Source: Acetobacterium woodii DSM 1030 (GTDB taxonomy: Bacteria; Bacillota; Clostridia; Eubacteriales; Eubacteriaceae). Taken from it: a DNA stretch of 64,000 nt. This document shows positions 1 to 7,453 of this stretch, piece after piece (positions within the stretch are counted from its first letter, which is position 1; each line of letters opens with the position of its first letter). The position numbers and the translations under genes were made by a program. A model generated the notes under the pieces. That model made no database searches. It saw only the letters and a program-made list of their open reading frames with translations, and was not told the DNA's origin. The stretch spans positions 2,035,732-2,099,731 of the forward strand of contig NC_016894.1 of NCBI RefSeq assembly GCF_000247605.1. The letters run 5' to 3'.

Positions 1-504
1 ATGGAAACGATGATACAGGGGGCGGGAATTACAGCCAATTATAACCTCTATAACACGTATAAAATGATGGATGAGAACCGCAATTACATCTTCATCGTTA
101 ACGTGTTTGCGGATACTTTTATCATTATGATTTCGTTAATTGCGGTTGCTAATGTGTTCAACACGATTTCGACGAATATCAAGCTACGCCGACGGGAGCT
201 GGCGATGCTCCGCTCGGTGGGGATGTCTGATCGCGATTTTCAAAAGATGATGAACTTCGAATGTGTTTTTTATGGTCTGCGGGCGCTACTCTTTGGGCTT
301 CCCATTGCGGCGATTGCTTCGTGGTTGATTTACAAAGGGATGGTTCTCGGTGGGATGGATGCGATCGTATTTGTGTTCCCATGGAACAGTATGGCAATCA
401 GCGTCCTCAGCGTCCTCTTTGTGGTGTTTATAACCATGCTGTATGCCGTTAGCAAGATAAAAAAAGAAAATATTATCGACGCCCTGCGGGATGATATGAC
501 TTGA
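1..504 (+). CDS. FtsX-family ABC transporter permease, C-terminal part
   Basis: The 167 residues visible are the end of a membrane permease of the FtsX/MacB type. An extracytoplasmic stretch is followed by a membrane segment at about residues 28-58. Then comes the conserved cytoplasmic turn NTISTNIKLRRRELAMLRSVG, where the RRRELAMLRSVGM motif is the coupling element that contacts the partner ATPase in this family. Two further membrane segments lie near residues 90-112 and 128-148, and the protein ends in a basic IKKENIIDALRDD tail typical of FtsX domains. The gene starts before the window, so the ATG at base 1 is probably an internal methionine. The ATPase partner is presumably upstream. The substrate cannot be told: members export lipids, peptides or antibiotics, or regulate the envelope. 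Confidence 0.85.
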   Translation: METMIQGAGITANYNLYNTYKMMDENRNYIFIVNVFADTFIIMISLIAVANVFNTISTNIKLRRRELAMLRSVGMSDRDFQKMMNFECVFYGLRALLFGLPIAAIASWLIYKGMVLGGMDAIVFVFPWNSMAISVLSVLFVVFITMLYAVSKIKKENIIDALRDDMT

Positions 505-547
505 TCTGCCAGACGATGGGCGTGAGGCTGCATTTTTTTAAAAAAAA

Positions 548-576
548 TTGATATTGATTCATTTATTTGGTATAAT
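548..576 (+). promoter_or_regulatory. Sigma-A-type promoter for the ctc/L25 gene
   Basis: TTGATA (548-553) and TATAAT (571-576) are separated by 17 bases. The predicted start lies about 110 bases before the coding region, leaving an AT-rich leader in which I see no clear structure. Confidence 0.6.
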
Positions 577-694
577 TAGAATAACATAGTAAAAAATATT
601 GATAAAAATAGTTCGTTAGATTTTAATTGAAATTGACGAAATAAACAATATCAACAATACTATGTGAGAGTTTATCAAGAGAGGAGACAATAAT

Positions 695-1318
695 ATGAAT
701 GAAAAAGTAACAATTGCAATTGAAAAAAGAGAAATGGCCAGTGGCAAAGCAGGTAAAAAACTTCGAAAAATAGGTTACATCCCTGGAGCGATTAATCGCA
801 AAGGTCAGGACTCAGTTTCAGTAAAAATAAAAACAGATGAATTAATGAAAAACATATCCAAATATGGGAGAAACTATTTATTTACGCTCGATCTTGGTGG
901 GAACGAATCATATGCTGCAATGATAAAAGAAATGCAACATTCACCAATAAAAGGTGAGGTTTTAAATGTCGTTTTTCAGGAGGTATCAGTTACTGAACCA
1001 ATTAAGTTAAATCTTAATATTAAAATAGTTGGTAAAGAAGCCTTGGATTTAAAAAAACTTCATCCAGTCCAGCAAATGGACAAAATACATGTGACTGGAT
1101 TACCGCAGGATATTCCAGATTTCATTGAAATTGATGTAACGGATCTTAATCTGAATGACAAAATATGTGTCGGTGATGTTAAATTTCCTAAAGGAATTGA
1201 ATCTGAAATTGAAGCGGATAAAATAGTATTAGTGATCAATGAAACAAAATTAGATGATTCGAGTGCAGAAGATGAATCTGATGACAAAACCACTGAAGCT
1301 GTGTCTGAAGAAAACTAG
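695..1318 (+). CDS. rplY: Ribosomal protein L25 / general stress protein Ctc
   Basis: The 207-residue protein matches the long, two-domain form of bL25 (Ctc), which binds 5S rRNA in the large ribosomal subunit. The N-terminal half (about 1-95) has the L25 pattern with basic KAGKKLRKIGYIPGAI followed by the HSPIKGEVLNVVFQEV strand. The C-terminal TL5-like beta domain (about 96-185) includes the GLPQDIPDFIEIDVTDL segment. The tail is acidic, as usual for long Ctc proteins. A GAGGAG ribosome site lies 8 bases before the ATG. The gene stands alone with its own promoter and a strong terminator. In Bacillus, Ctc is stress-induced, which is of interest because a stressosome operon is in the same window, but nothing in the sequence ties the two. 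Confidence 0.88.
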   Translation: MNEKVTIAIEKREMASGKAGKKLRKIGYIPGAINRKGQDSVSVKIKTDELMKNISKYGRNYLFTLDLGGNESYAAMIKEMQHSPIKGEVLNVVFQEVSVTEPIKLNLNIKIVGKEALDLKKLHPVQQMDKIHVTGLPQDIPDFIEIDVTDLNLNDKICVGDVKFPKGIESEIEADKIVLVINETKLDDSSAEDESDDKTTEAVSEEN

Positions 1319-1371
1319 TAAAGCTTGTTGACTCATGTACAGGTAATAATATTAATTAGACAATCGTAAAT

Positions 1372-1415
1372 AACACCCTAACTCATTGATCAATGGGTTA
1401 AGGTGTTATTTTTGT
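1372..1415 (+). terminator. Intrinsic terminator after ctc/L25
   Basis: A stem of about 16 base pairs (AACACCCTAACTCATT against AATGGGTTAAGGTGTT, with two G-U type pairs) is followed by a T-rich tract. It probably also ends transcription of the convergent feo operon on the minus strand. Confidence 0.8.
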
Positions 1416-1435
1416 GTAATGCTTAAGTTGTTTTT

Positions 1436-1570
1436 CTATTTGTTGCAATGATTACTCCGAGAACACTCAGAGCAACCATTACAGCTACCACTTTTTTGTT
1501 TTTTTAAAATTTGAAATAAAGCAAATATTAAGGCCCCAATTACCATTGAGCCGATAATTAAAGTAGCCAT
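1436..1570 (-). CDS. FeoB-associated Cys-rich membrane protein
   Basis: A 44-residue minus-strand protein lies 13 bases after feoB. It has one N-terminal membrane helix (about residues 2-20), a basic KKQK stop-transfer stretch, and then the cysteine tail CNGCSECSRSNHCNK. This architecture, together with its position right behind feoB, matches the FeoB-associated Cys-rich family (Pfam PF12669). These small proteins are thought to help ferrous iron import, possibly by binding metal at the membrane; their exact job is not established. An AAAGGA ribosome site precedes the ATG. Two more cysteines than the minimal motif are present, five in all. Confidence 0.85.
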   Translation of the reverse strand: MATLIIGSMVIGALIFALFQILKKQKSGSCNGCSECSRSNHCNK

Positions 1571-1583
1571 TTTTTATTCCTTT

Positions 1584-3707
1584 CTACTCAGTAACCAGAG
1601 CTGGAGTTTCTTTATGAGCTGGACGAGCAAGCAGCCAGACAACAACGGCAATAAGAGCAAGTGCAATAAAAGTCTGCCCATTAAAGCTTTGTTTTAAAAT
1701 AATTAAGCTACCGATTTGATTAACAATATAAGCAGTGATGTAGGCAAGCGTTGTTTGATATGCAAGCGTGATCCAGGTCCATTTCCAACTTCCCATCTCC
1801 CGTTTAATTGCCCCGATAGCGGCAAAGCAAGGCGCGCACAGCATGTTAAAAATAAGAAAGGCAGCGGCGCTTACGACAGTAAAATCAGCAGCAACACGGC
1901 TCCAGATTTCGACACCATCTCCGGCGACTTCGGAAAAACCATAAAGCACACCAAAAGTACCGACAACATTTTCTTTCGCAACTAGTCCGGTAATTGTTGC
2001 GACGGTGGCCTGCCAGGTTCCAAATCCAAGTGGTGCAAAAAACGGAGCAAGAAACATCCCAATGCCAGCTAAAACACTTTCACTGGAATCAACCATTTGC
2101 AGATTCCAGTTGAAGGTCTGGAGAAACCAGATCACAGTGCAAGCGACAAAAATAACGGTTCCCGCTTTGATTACAAATGATTTACTACGTTCCCACATAT
2201 GCGTAAGAACGCCTTTTAAACCAGGAATACGATATTGCGGCAGTTCCATTACAAAGGGGGCTGGATCACCAGAAAATAGTCTGGTTTTCTTTAAAATAAT
2301 CCCCGAGATAAGAACCATCGCGATGCCCAGGAAATACATTGAGGGGGCGACCCAGGATGCACCTGAAAATATAGCTCCGGCGATCAGTGCAATAATTGGT
2401 AATTTTGCACCGCACGGGATAAAGGTCGTTACCATGATGGTTAATTTGCGGTCGCTTTCATTTTCAATGGTTCGCGAAGCCATAATGCCGGGAACGCCGC
2501 AGCCAGATGAAATCATTAAGGGGATAAAAGATTTTCCCGAAAGTCCGAATTTTCGGAAGATTCGATCCATGATGAAAGCAACGCGAGCCATATATCCGCA
2601 ATCTTCTAAAATCGATAGGAAAAAGAAGAGAATTAACATTTGGGGCAAAAATCCTAATACGGCCCCAACACCACCGATGATGCCATCGACAATAAGACTG
2701 ATTAGCCAATCAGCGGCACCTACCGCAGTTAAGCTTGTTGTGGCAAAATCACTGATTAGTCCGCCAAATAAAAAGTCGTTTGTCCAATCGGTGACGATAG
2801 CGCCTAAAGAAGAAATTGAAATATAATAAATCGTCCACATCACTAAGGCAAAAATAGGGAGTGCGAGCCAGCGATTTGTGACAATACGGTCAATCTTATC
2901 GGAGGTCGACAAACCTGTTTTTTTATGTTTGACACAATGCCGAATGACATTACTAATATAGTTATAGCGCTCATTAGTGACAATACTTTCTGCATCATCA
3001 TCTAACTCCTGCTCACAATTTGCAATGATTGCTTCAATTGCATTTTGTTTTGAAATACCAAGACTCAGGCCTGCCATTGCTTTGCTGTCGCGTTCAAATA
3101 TCTTGATCGCATACCAGCGTTTTTGTTGGGTTTCAACAATGGATAGATGATCGCTAATAGTTGAAAGGGCTTTTTCGAGTGATTCATGATAAGAATGGGG
3201 CGGTTGCGTTTTGATTCTAAGTTTAACCATTTCAACGGCTTTTTCGGCAACCTCTTTAATACCGTCACCTTTAATTGCTGAAGTTTCAACTACTTGACAT
3301 CCAAGCATCGAAGCTAGTTTTTTAGTATCAATAGAGTCCCCGTTTTTTAATACAATATCCATCATATTCAAAGCAATAATAACCGGAATTCCCAATTCAA
3401 TAAGCTGAGTAGTAAGGTAGAGGTTGCGCTCAATATTGGATGCATCAACAATATTAATGATTACATCCGGTTGCTCATTAAGTAAGTAGTCACGGGTTAC
3501 AACTTCTTCCAGGGTGTAAGGCGACAATGAGTAAATACCGGGTAGATCCGTTACCGTGACATCTTTAGATCCTTTTAAATTACCTTCTTTTTTTTCGACC
3601 GTAACACCAGGCCAGTTGCCTACGTATTGCGAACTTCCGGTTAACGCATTAAACAGTGTTGTTTTTCCGGAGTTTGGGTTTCCAGCTAAGGCCAGTTTTA
3701 TTTTCAT
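1584..3707 (-). CDS. feoB: Ferrous iron transporter FeoB
   Basis: This is the 707-residue ferrous iron permease with an N-terminal G domain. The G motifs are visible: G1 GNPNSGKT (9-16), switch region around GNWPGVTV, G3 DLPGIYSL and G4 NMMD. After the helical insertion comes the membrane domain with the paired gate repeats, including LPQMLILFFFLSILEDCGYMAR and the SGCGVPGI and PCGAKLPI segments that carry conserved cysteines of the iron path. The C-terminal membrane half is complete. A GGAGG site precedes the start. It is cotranscribed with two upstream feoA genes and the small Cys-rich gene downstream. The feoA-feoB gap holds a perfect copy of the iron-box-like palindrome. Confidence 0.97.
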   Translation of the reverse strand: MKIKLALAGNPNSGKTTLFNALTGSSQYVGNWPGVTVEKKEGNLKGSKDVTVTDLPGIYSLSPYTLEEVVTRDYLLNEQPDVIINIVDASNIERNLYLTTQLIELGIPVIIALNMMDIVLKNGDSIDTKKLASMLGCQVVETSAIKGDGIKEVAEKAVEMVKLRIKTQPPHSYHESLEKALSTISDHLSIVETQQKRWYAIKIFERDSKAMAGLSLGISKQNAIEAIIANCEQELDDDAESIVTNERYNYISNVIRHCVKHKKTGLSTSDKIDRIVTNRWLALPIFALVMWTIYYISISSLGAIVTDWTNDFLFGGLISDFATTSLTAVGAADWLISLIVDGIIGGVGAVLGFLPQMLILFFFLSILEDCGYMARVAFIMDRIFRKFGLSGKSFIPLMISSGCGVPGIMASRTIENESDRKLTIMVTTFIPCGAKLPIIALIAGAIFSGASWVAPSMYFLGIAMVLISGIILKKTRLFSGDPAPFVMELPQYRIPGLKGVLTHMWERSKSFVIKAGTVIFVACTVIWFLQTFNWNLQMVDSSESVLAGIGMFLAPFFAPLGFGTWQATVATITGLVAKENVVGTFGVLYGFSEVAGDGVEIWSRVAADFTVVSAAAFLIFNMLCAPCFAAIGAIKREMGSWKWTWITLAYQTTLAYITAYIVNQIGSLIILKQSFNGQTFIALALIAVVVWLLARPAHKETPALVTE

Positions 3708-3724
3708 TCAGTAATCCTCCTTGA

Positions 3725-3740
3725 GTTAGTAAAAACTAAC
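3725..3740. promoter_or_regulatory. Iron-box-like palindrome between feoA and feoB
   Basis: Perfect inverted repeat GTTAGT-AAAA-ACTAAC, the same arms as the box at the feo promoter (4518-4533). It resembles operators of DtxR/IdeR-type metal repressors in shape. The regulator is inferred, not seen. Confidence 0.55.
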
Positions 3741-3775
3741 ATTTGATTCAAAAAAATACGCCAAAATTTAATTGG

Positions 3776-3997
3776 CTATCTGATTTCGATCATTTCGGCA
3801 TCTTTTTTTCTTAGTGACAATTCATATCCTCTTACCGTGATTTCGAAAGGATCACCAAGTGGGGCGACCTTGCGAACGTAGAGGGAAGTTCCTTTGGTAA
3901 TGCCCATATCCATGATTCGCCGCTTGATAGGACCATCCCCATGGACTTTAATAACGGTTACTGTGTCTCCGCATTTGGCAGTTCTGAGTGTGCTCAT
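3776..3997 (-). CDS. feoA: FeoA family protein (feoB-proximal)
   Basis: This 73-residue protein has the SH3-like fold sequence of FeoA: TLRTAKCGDTVTVIKVHGDGPIKRRIMDMGITKGTSLYVRKVAPLGDPFEITVRGYELSLRKKDAEMIEI. The RRIMDMGI-KGT and GDPFEITVRGYELSLRK blocks are the family signature. FeoA is a small cytoplasmic partner needed for FeoB function. It is the second of two feoA copies upstream of feoB, and a purine-rich AAGGAA ribosome site precedes it. This copy matches the canonical sequence better than its upstream neighbour. Confidence 0.93.
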   Translation of the reverse strand: MSTLRTAKCGDTVTVIKVHGDGPIKRRIMDMGITKGTSLYVRKVAPLGDPFEITVRGYELSLRKKDAEMIEIR

Positions 3998-4048
3998 AAA
4001 AATAAGTTCCTTTCTTGTTGGTTCATTTTCAGTATTTTAGGTTACTGA

Positions 4049-4261
4049 CTATACAATAATACGATTAGCCATATTTTGGCTGATTGCGACCCGCGTTCCT
4101 TTAACAGTGACGATTATATTGCCACCCATTTTTGAAATAACGGTAATGGGATCATCAACAATAAAACCGAGATTTTCTAGGAACCGCTTTGTTTCATCCT
4201 GACCGTTAATTCGCTTAATCGTATTAATCTCACCAACTTTGGCAATTGCTAACGGCATCAT
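4049..4261 (-). CDS. feoA: FeoA family protein (promoter-proximal, divergent copy)
   Basis: This 70-residue FeoA-like protein shows the pattern IAKVGEINTIKRINGQDETKRFLENLGFIVDDPITVISKMGGNIIVTVKGTRVAISQNMANRIIV. The LENLGF and NIIVTVKGTRVAIS blocks correspond to the family core, but the RRIMDMGI block is altered and the basic surface is weaker than in the second copy. Two feoA genes before feoB is common in Clostridia, where the divergent copy may be a paralogue with a different partner surface. It is the first gene of the operon. Its 5' untranslated region contains a 171-bp palindromic repeat only 25 bases from the start codon. Confidence 0.88.
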   Translation of the reverse strand: MMPLAIAKVGEINTIKRINGQDETKRFLENLGFIVDDPITVISKMGGNIIVTVKGTRVAISQNMANRIIV

Positions 4262-4286
4262 AATATCCTCCTTATTGAATGATTAA

Positions 4287-4457
4287 TAGGTAATTGTAAA
4301 AGTGCCATGAGCTTTGGGCCCAGTTTCGCACGAAACAATTTCTACACGGTACGGCGGACAGTTCGATGAACTGTTCGCCGACACGTTACGAAATCGTTTG
4401 TGGAAACTGCACCCAAAGCAACCGTTGTTTGATGTTTTTTAATTTCACAATTACCTA
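4287..4457. repeat. 171-bp palindromic MITE-like repeat, copy 1
   Basis: The whole 171 bp is one imperfect palindrome with ends TAGGTAATTGT and ACAATTACCTA. It is flanked by the exact 10-base direct repeat GAATGATTAA at 4277-4286 and 4458-4467, as expected of a target-site duplication. A second copy of the same length lies in the opposite orientation at 45363-45533. No open reading frame lies inside, so any movement would need a transposase elsewhere. It sits in the leader of the feo mRNA, where it would fold into a very long hairpin. Confidence 0.85.
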
Positions 4458-4517
4458 GAATGATTAAGATATCGCAACGAAAAATAAAATAGCAGTGTTT
4501 AATAATAAGTTGCGATT

Positions 4518-4571
4518 GTTAGTAAAGACTAACTACAAAAGAAGTTTACTATAACTAACATTATCTGTCAA
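4518..4571 (-). promoter_or_regulatory. feo operon promoter with iron-box-like operators
   Basis: On the minus strand TTGACA (complement of 4566-4571) and TAAACT (complement of 4543-4548) are 17 bases apart. A degenerate box (GTTTAC-N4-ACTAAC, 4544-4559) overlaps the -10, and a nearly perfect one (GTTAGT-AAAG-ACTAAC, 4518-4533) covers the predicted start region. This layout fits repression by a metal-bound regulator. The remainder of the 4262-4668 gap is the repeat at 4287-4457 and AT-rich sequence. Confidence 0.6.
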
Positions 4572-4668
4572 CTAAAATTTAGCGGAAAATATTTTGTTTT
4601 AGTTAATTCTGCTAAAAAGGCGTGTGTTCCTAAGCGAAGTGTTAAAAATTTCATTTTAAAGCGATTTG

Positions 4669-5793
4669 CTAGAGTGACAAAAAATCTTTAATCAGAAAAG
4701 CCAATCGTAAATTAAACTTTTCTTCCATGGTAAATAATTCTGTTTTGAGAATCTGGCGAATTTTTTTCATCCGATAATTAATCGTGTTACGATGCGTAAA
4801 TGAGGCATCAGCGACCGCTTGGATGCTGCCATCATGTTCAATGTAGAGGCGTAGGGTCGCAATCAGACTGGTATTATTTTTTAAGTCATAAGCTTCGAGA
4901 ACAGCTAAGTTATTTTCAACTAGTTCGGTTAAAATCGTTTTGTCTGACACTGCAAAAAAGAGTTTGAAGAGTCCCAGTTCCGTAAAACTGAGACAGGTTA
5001 GGTCTTGACTTTGTGCTGCTTTAAGTGCGAAAAGAGCATGTTTATAACTATGATGGAGATTTAGAAGCGAATCACTCAGATCACCAACCCCAAAACAGAT
5101 CGCGGGATTTAAACGCGCAAAATTAGCGTTAGTCAATTCATGAGAAAGCGATTCAATGGAGGCCTCTTGAAAGATAAAGACATAGCGTTCTTCAATCCGA
5201 AACAGGTATTTTTTGGTTCCAATATTTGTCAGGTATTTCGTTAGTAGTGTCGGAGATTCCAGATTTTGGCAAATCAAGACCAGATAAGGCGCATTGGTTT
5301 CGTAACCCAGGTTATTAAGGGTATCGACGCTGGATTCTAATTCATTGGGATGTAGCAGTAGGCGCTGAAATGCCATCGTTGTTCGATCTTCCTGGTAGGA
5401 TTGCATAAAGATCCGGTTGCTGTAATCTTGCATAATCGTGGCCAGATGAACTTTCCAGGGCATCGTAAAAAAGGGGAAATGACATTTTGTGCACAAATCA
5501 ATGACATCATTTGAAATGGAATCAGCAAAAATGTAGCGCCCGATATTGAGCACAAGTCCGCAGGATTTTTGTTTGATCAGTTGGGTGATAAAATCATAAA
5601 GCCAATTTTCAGAATTGGCACTCATACCAGTGGTAAAAATTAATTCACCACCTTTTAAAAAATCGGTTGTTTCAATGTCTTCGGTAAATTGCACCCAATG
5701 AATAGGTGTGTTAAGGCCATCTTCGCCGGCAATCAGTTGAAGATGATAACTATTTTTGGTAGCATCAAATAAATCAGATAAAATAATGGACAT
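4669..5793 (-). CDS. PucR-family transcriptional regulator
   Basis: The 374-residue protein has an N-terminal PucR ligand domain (about 1-125, beginning ILSDLFDATKNSYHLQLIAGEDGLNTPIHWV and containing GGELIFTTG), a central GGDEF-like/CdaR region, and a C-terminal helix-turn-helix at about 325-365 (YIEHDGSIQAVADASFTHRNTINYRMKKIRQIL, the HTH_30 signature). Members of this family regulate purine, amino acid and GABA-type catabolism. It is transcribed away from the adjacent GABA aminotransferase/4-hydroxybutyrate dehydrogenase pair, with a 253-base shared upstream region. It is therefore the natural candidate regulator of that pair, though this is inference from position. Confidence 0.85.
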   Translation of the reverse strand: MSIILSDLFDATKNSYHLQLIAGEDGLNTPIHWVQFTEDIETTDFLKGGELIFTTGMSANSENWLYDFITQLIKQKSCGLVLNIGRYIFADSISNDVIDLCTKCHFPFFTMPWKVHLATIMQDYSNRIFMQSYQEDRTTMAFQRLLLHPNELESSVDTLNNLGYETNAPYLVLICQNLESPTLLTKYLTNIGTKKYLFRIEERYVFIFQEASIESLSHELTNANFARLNPAICFGVGDLSDSLLNLHHSYKHALFALKAAQSQDLTCLSFTELGLFKLFFAVSDKTILTELVENNLAVLEAYDLKNNTSLIATLRLYIEHDGSIQAVADASFTHRNTINYRMKKIRQILKTELFTMEEKFNLRLAFLIKDFLSL

Positions 5794-5943
5794 TGTTATG
5801 TCACCTCAATTAGAAATTATTTTCGTAGTTATTTGCGGTTTATAAATTCAAGCTGTTGTTTAAAGTTATCACTAAATATTATACTAAACTGGTCCTTGTA
5901 TGTCCAGCACGAAGAAAGCGAGAATAATTGGGCTTATTTGCCA

Positions 5944-5971
5944 TTGTGATTCAAATCGCTTGTGCTATAAT
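5944..5971 (+). promoter_or_regulatory. Promoter for the GABA aminotransferase operon
   Basis: TTGTGA (5944-5949) and a perfect TATAAT (5966-5971) are spaced by 16 bases. It lies about 75 bases before the aminotransferase start and directly before a terminator-like hairpin. Confidence 0.6.
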
Positions 5972-5983
5972 TTGCTTAAGCGT

Positions 5984-6024
5984 AAGCATGACAAAGAAGT
6001 CAATTCTCTGTCGTGCTTTTTTTG
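5984..6024 (+). terminator. Leader terminator (attenuator candidate) before the aminotransferase
   Basis: AGCATGACAAAGAA pairs with TTCTCTGTCGTGCT around a short loop and is followed by seven T. It lies between the promoter and the ribosome site of the downstream gene, so it would stop transcription unless read-through is induced. The PucR gene diverges from this region and cannot use this hairpin. Confidence 0.7.
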
Positions 6025-6046
6025 TTGAGAAAAAAGGAGAAAACGT

Positions 6047-7399
6047 ATGTTAAAAAATGAATTACCTAAAATTATTACCGCACAAGTACCGGGACCTAAG
6101 GCTCAGGCGATCATTGAAAGAAGAGAAAAAGCTGTTCCAGCGGCAATCAAATGTGTTTATCCCGTTGTCATCGAAAAGGGCGAAGGTGCCATGGTCGAGG
6201 ACGTTGACGGAAATCAGTTTATTGATTGGGTTGGCGGTGTTGGTGTTTTAAACATTGGCTATTCTCATCCCGAAATAGTAGCTGCTGTCAAAGATCAGTC
6301 GGAAAAATATTTTCATGGCATGTTTAATATTGTCACCCATGAAGGTTATGTCGAACTGGCTGAAAAAATGAATGCCATCGTTCCGGTTAAAGGAAACGAA
6401 AAAATGACATTTTTTGCCAACAGTGGTGCTGAAGCTGATGAGAACGCTGTAAAAGTTGCAAAAGCTTTTACCAAAAGACCAAATATCATTGTTTTTTCAG
6501 GAGCTTTTCACGGACGCACCATGCTGACGATGACAATGACCTCTAAAAAAGCCTATGCTTATGGTTTAGGACCATTTCCGGATGGCGTTTATCGGGCGCA
6601 GTTTCCTTACCTTTATCGAACGCCAGGTGAAATGACCGAATCCGCAGCTATTGATTATTATACTGAAAGTATTTATAAAGTATTTGAAGAATGTTCACCA
6701 GCTGAATACGTTGCGGCAATTGTTGTGGAACCCCTGCAAGGCGAAGGTGGATTTATTCCAGCGCCAATTGAATGGGTTAAAGCAGTTAGAAAAATTTGTG
6801 ATGAAAAAGGAATCTTGTTAATCGCCGATGAAGTCCAAACCGGATTTTGTCGAACCGGAAAGATGTTTGCTTCAGAATATTGGCAGGCTGTTGATGCTCA
6901 ACCAGATATCATTACCAGTGCCAAATCGATTGCCGCCGGACTCCCGATTAGTGCGATCACAGCCAGAAAAGAAATTATGGAATCAGTCAAAGGTGGAACC
7001 ATTGGTGGAACCTTCTGCGGAAACCCATTGGCTTGTGCCGCCGCACTTAAAGTAATTGAAATTATGCAACGTGATCACATGGATGAACGGGCCGCCGAAA
7101 TTGGCAAAAAAGTTATTGACCGCTTTAATCAGTGGCAAACTAAATATGATGTCATTGGTGATATTAGAGGTTTGGGAGCAATGATCGGGATTGAATTTGT
7201 TAAAGACACAAGTACCAAGGAACCTTATCCAGAACTGGTTGCAGCGGTTGTTAATGAAGCGGCTCAAAACGGTTTAATTATTGAAAGTGCCGGAGTTTAT
7301 GGTAATGTCATCCGTTTCTTGGCTCCACTTGTCATTACCGAAACACAATTAGATGCTGGACTTGATATTTTTGAAAAAGCAATCGCGAAGTGTATATAA
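6047..7399 (+). CDS. gabT: Class III aminotransferase, 4-aminobutyrate type
   Basis: The 450-residue PLP enzyme of aminotransferase class III most likely converts 4-aminobutyrate with a keto acid to succinate semialdehyde. It shows the family features in order: DVDGNQFIDWVGGVGVLNIGYSHPE (about 50-75), FANSGAEADENAVKVAK, FSGAFHGRTMLTMTMTSK, VVEPLQGEGGFIPAP, IADEVQTGFCRTG, and the PLP lysine at about residue 293 in SAKSIAAGLP. An AAGGAG ribosome site precedes the ATG. A 4-hydroxybutyrate dehydrogenase homologue follows 54 bases later, which supports GABA as substrate because the dehydrogenase would reduce the resulting semialdehyde. Another omega-amino acid is possible. Confidence 0.88.
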   Translation: MLKNELPKIITAQVPGPKAQAIIERREKAVPAAIKCVYPVVIEKGEGAMVEDVDGNQFIDWVGGVGVLNIGYSHPEIVAAVKDQSEKYFHGMFNIVTHEGYVELAEKMNAIVPVKGNEKMTFFANSGAEADENAVKVAKAFTKRPNIIVFSGAFHGRTMLTMTMTSKKAYAYGLGPFPDGVYRAQFPYLYRTPGEMTESAAIDYYTESIYKVFEECSPAEYVAAIVVEPLQGEGGFIPAPIEWVKAVRKICDEKGILLIADEVQTGFCRTGKMFASEYWQAVDAQPDIITSAKSIAAGLPISAITARKEIMESVKGGTIGGTFCGNPLACAAALKVIEIMQRDHMDERAAEIGKKVIDRFNQWQTKYDVIGDIRGLGAMIGIEFVKDTSTKEPYPELVAAVVNEAAQNGLIIESAGVYGNVIRFLAPLVITETQLDAGLDIFEKAIAKCI

Positions 7400-7453
7400 A
7401 AAAATTAATGACAAAAAAAAGGTTGGCAAAAAGATCGGCCGAAAGGAGTTAAG

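Noticed and set aside
2005-2826. 273-residue open frame on the plus strand opposite feoB
   Set aside because: It is antisense to a fully conserved feoB and has no recognisable domain; a shadow of codon bias.
4287-4457. Reading the 171-bp repeat as a simple feo terminator or riboswitch
   Set aside because: A second near-identical copy with its own flanking repeat in an unrelated operon and inverted orientation points to a transposed element.
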